DNA of 64,000 nt from Qipengyuania vulgaris (GTDB taxonomy: Bacteria > Pseudomonadota > Alphaproteobacteria > Sphingomonadales > Sphingomonadaceae), in contig CCSI01000007.1 of the NCBI GenBank assembly GCA_000756795.1, positions 97,002 to 161,001 on the forward strand, given 5' to 3'. The notes beneath the pieces were generated by a model, which was not told where the DNA came from, ran no database searches, and worked only from the letters and a program-made list of their open reading frames with translations. Position 1 is the stretch's first letter. Every line of letters starts with the position of its first letter. Below are positions 63,191 to 64,000 of the stretch, piece by piece. Position numbers and translations under genes: made by a program.

Positions 63191-63892
63191 ATGCGGAAAT
63201 TAGTCATAGGGATGGCAATGGCCTCGACGGCCATGGCTTCTCCCGCCCTTGCCAGGGATAACTCGTGGTACATCGGTGGCGAATTCGGCCCGATGCTCGT
63301 CGAAAACACCGAACTGACCACCGTCGACGAAGACGACGATGGTATGGTCACTCTCGAATTCAACGAGGGCTTCGATGGCGGCGGCTACGTCGGTTACGAT
63401 TTCGGCGCTTTCCGTCTGGAAGCCGAAGTCAGCTATCGTGAAGCAGATCATCGCGAAGCCGCAATTGGCACGCCGGTGCTTGCAGAATTCCCGGCTGACG
63501 GTTCGACCAGCTCGCTGGCATTCATGCTCAACGGCCTGTTCGACTTCGGTCCGGACGACGGCCTTCAGGTCTATGCCGGTGGTGGTATCGGTATCGCCCG
63601 CACCAGCATCGACGGCGAAATCTTCATCCCGCGTGTGACCAACCCGGTCATCGACGACTCGTCGAGCGGTCTTGCATGGCAGTTGCTCGCAGGTGTCCAG
63701 GCTCCGCTGACCGACACGATCGACGTCGGCCTGCGTTATCGCCTGTTCACTGCTGAAGACGTCGACATCGTCGATGCCGCAGGCACCGCTTGGGACGGCA
63801 AGTTCCGCAGCCACTCGCTGATGGGCACGCTGGCGTTCAACTTCGGCGCTCCGGTTCCGCCGCCGCCGCCGCCCCCGCCGCTGTCGGCATAG
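63191..63892 (+). CDS. Outer-membrane beta-barrel protein ending in a proline run
   Basis: 233 residues with signal peptide MRKLVIGMAMASTAMASPALA. The body is an OmpA-type eight-stranded barrel (NSWYIGGEFGPMLVENTEL, FDGGGYVGYDFGAFRLEAEVSYREADH, GLRYRLFTAEDVDIVD, SHSLMGTLAFNFGAPVP). It ends in eight prolines and LSA before the stop. In related OmpA proteins a proline-rich linker leads to a peptidoglycan-binding domain, which is missing here. The last 108 bases of the window hold nothing I can assign. Confidence 0.83.
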   Translation: MRKLVIGMAMASTAMASPALARDNSWYIGGEFGPMLVENTELTTVDEDDDGMVTLEFNEGFDGGGYVGYDFGAFRLEAEVSYREADHREAAIGTPVLAEFPADGSTSSLAFMLNGLFDFGPDDGLQVYAGGGIGIARTSIDGEIFIPRVTNPVIDDSSSGLAWQLLAGVQAPLTDTIDVGLRYRLFTAEDVDIVDAAGTAWDGKFRSHSLMGTLAFNFGAPVPPPPPPPPLSA

Positions 63893-64000
63893 CCCGTCGC
63901 CGCTCCCATGATCGCACCGGAAGCAGCTGCGAATATGCCGTCTCTTGATCGCTCCTTCCTTTCGCGCTCGGCTCTCGCTCTATCAACGAGTCCCTGCTGG

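Noticed and set aside
1..64000. tRNA, rRNA or CRISPR elements
   Set aside because: I saw no cloverleaf-like CCA-flanked sequence, no rRNA core and no regularly spaced repeat; a covariance search would be needed to be certain for small RNAs.
63893..64000. An open minus-strand frame at the window end
   Set aside because: It runs into the antisense of the outer-membrane protein with no stop or start visible, so it cannot be supported as a gene from this window.

Overview
The window reads as a chromosomal piece of a GC-rich alphaproteobacterium of the order Sphingomonadales, most likely an Erythrobacter/Qipengyuania-type member of the Erythrobacteraceae. The reasons are the CtrA/DivK-type regulators, a serine palmitoyltransferase with its own acyl carrier protein (sphingolipids), DUF4167 and DUF3572 proteins, a DksA with a degenerate zinc finger, and a gene transfer agent (GTA) cluster of the sphingomonad layout. 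This placement is inferred from gene content, not from a database search. I see no rRNA, tRNA, CRISPR array or insertion sequence.

Region 1 (1-14.6 kb) is housekeeping. It holds a cut-off lipoprotein gene, a scoA/phosphatase/scoB/CaiB run (CoA transfer), metK, lnt, a DUF4167 gene, prmC-prfA-hisS (translation), ppa, a BON-MscS channel and pmbA. Region 2 (14.8-21.4 kb) runs forward: lptB, rpoN, ctrA with three GTTAAC motifs in its promoter region, a lone receiver protein, trmB, an aldehyde dehydrogenase and an SDR. Region 3 (21.4-32.8 kb) holds a small outer-membrane barrel, a class V aminotransferase-fold gene, a malic enzyme-PTA fusion, mutS, a hydroxyacyl-CoA dehydrogenase, a cobalamin adenosyltransferase, a HIG1 protein, gluQRS and an HNH gene with an unknown partner. 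A trio of DnaA-box-like sequences lies between gluQRS and the HNH gene.

Region 4 (32.8-42.3 kb) is mostly on the minus strand: a compact kynA-kynB-kynU operon (tryptophan to anthranilate), DUF4112, a peptide-type binding lipoprotein, PilZ and dksA, then a five-gene overlapping run (DUF3572, HAD, RidA, GDPD, FemAB-like). A forward Sel1-type gene with a near-consensus CtrA site sits before that run. Region 5 (42.4-48.8 kb) holds a DivK-like receiver, the acyl carrier protein-serine palmitoyltransferase pair, an unrecognised coiled-coil membrane protein, OsmC, a sterol-desaturase family protein, a Crp/Fnr regulator and a YqaA-type membrane protein.

Region 6 (49.2-63.0 kb) is the most interesting part: an apparently intact GTA structural cluster in RcGTA-like order (small and large terminase, portal, small membrane protein, prohead protease, capsid, connectors, tail tube, chaperones, tape measure, distal tail, hub, peptidase, host-contact protein, DUF2793). 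It has no integrase, replication or lysis gene, and its base composition looks like the surrounding chromosome. Two features set it apart from the Rhodobacter arrangement as I know it. The distal tail gene (g12) carries a roughly 580-residue N-terminal extension with glycosidase-barrel-like features, and g15 is much shorter than its Rhodobacter counterpart. The capsid gene is bracketed by hairpins and terminator-like structures. The presence of ctrA, a DivK-like gene and the GTA cluster in one window is notable, because CtrA phosphorelays control GTA production in other alphaproteobacteria. The window ends with an outer-membrane barrel that stops directly after its proline linker.
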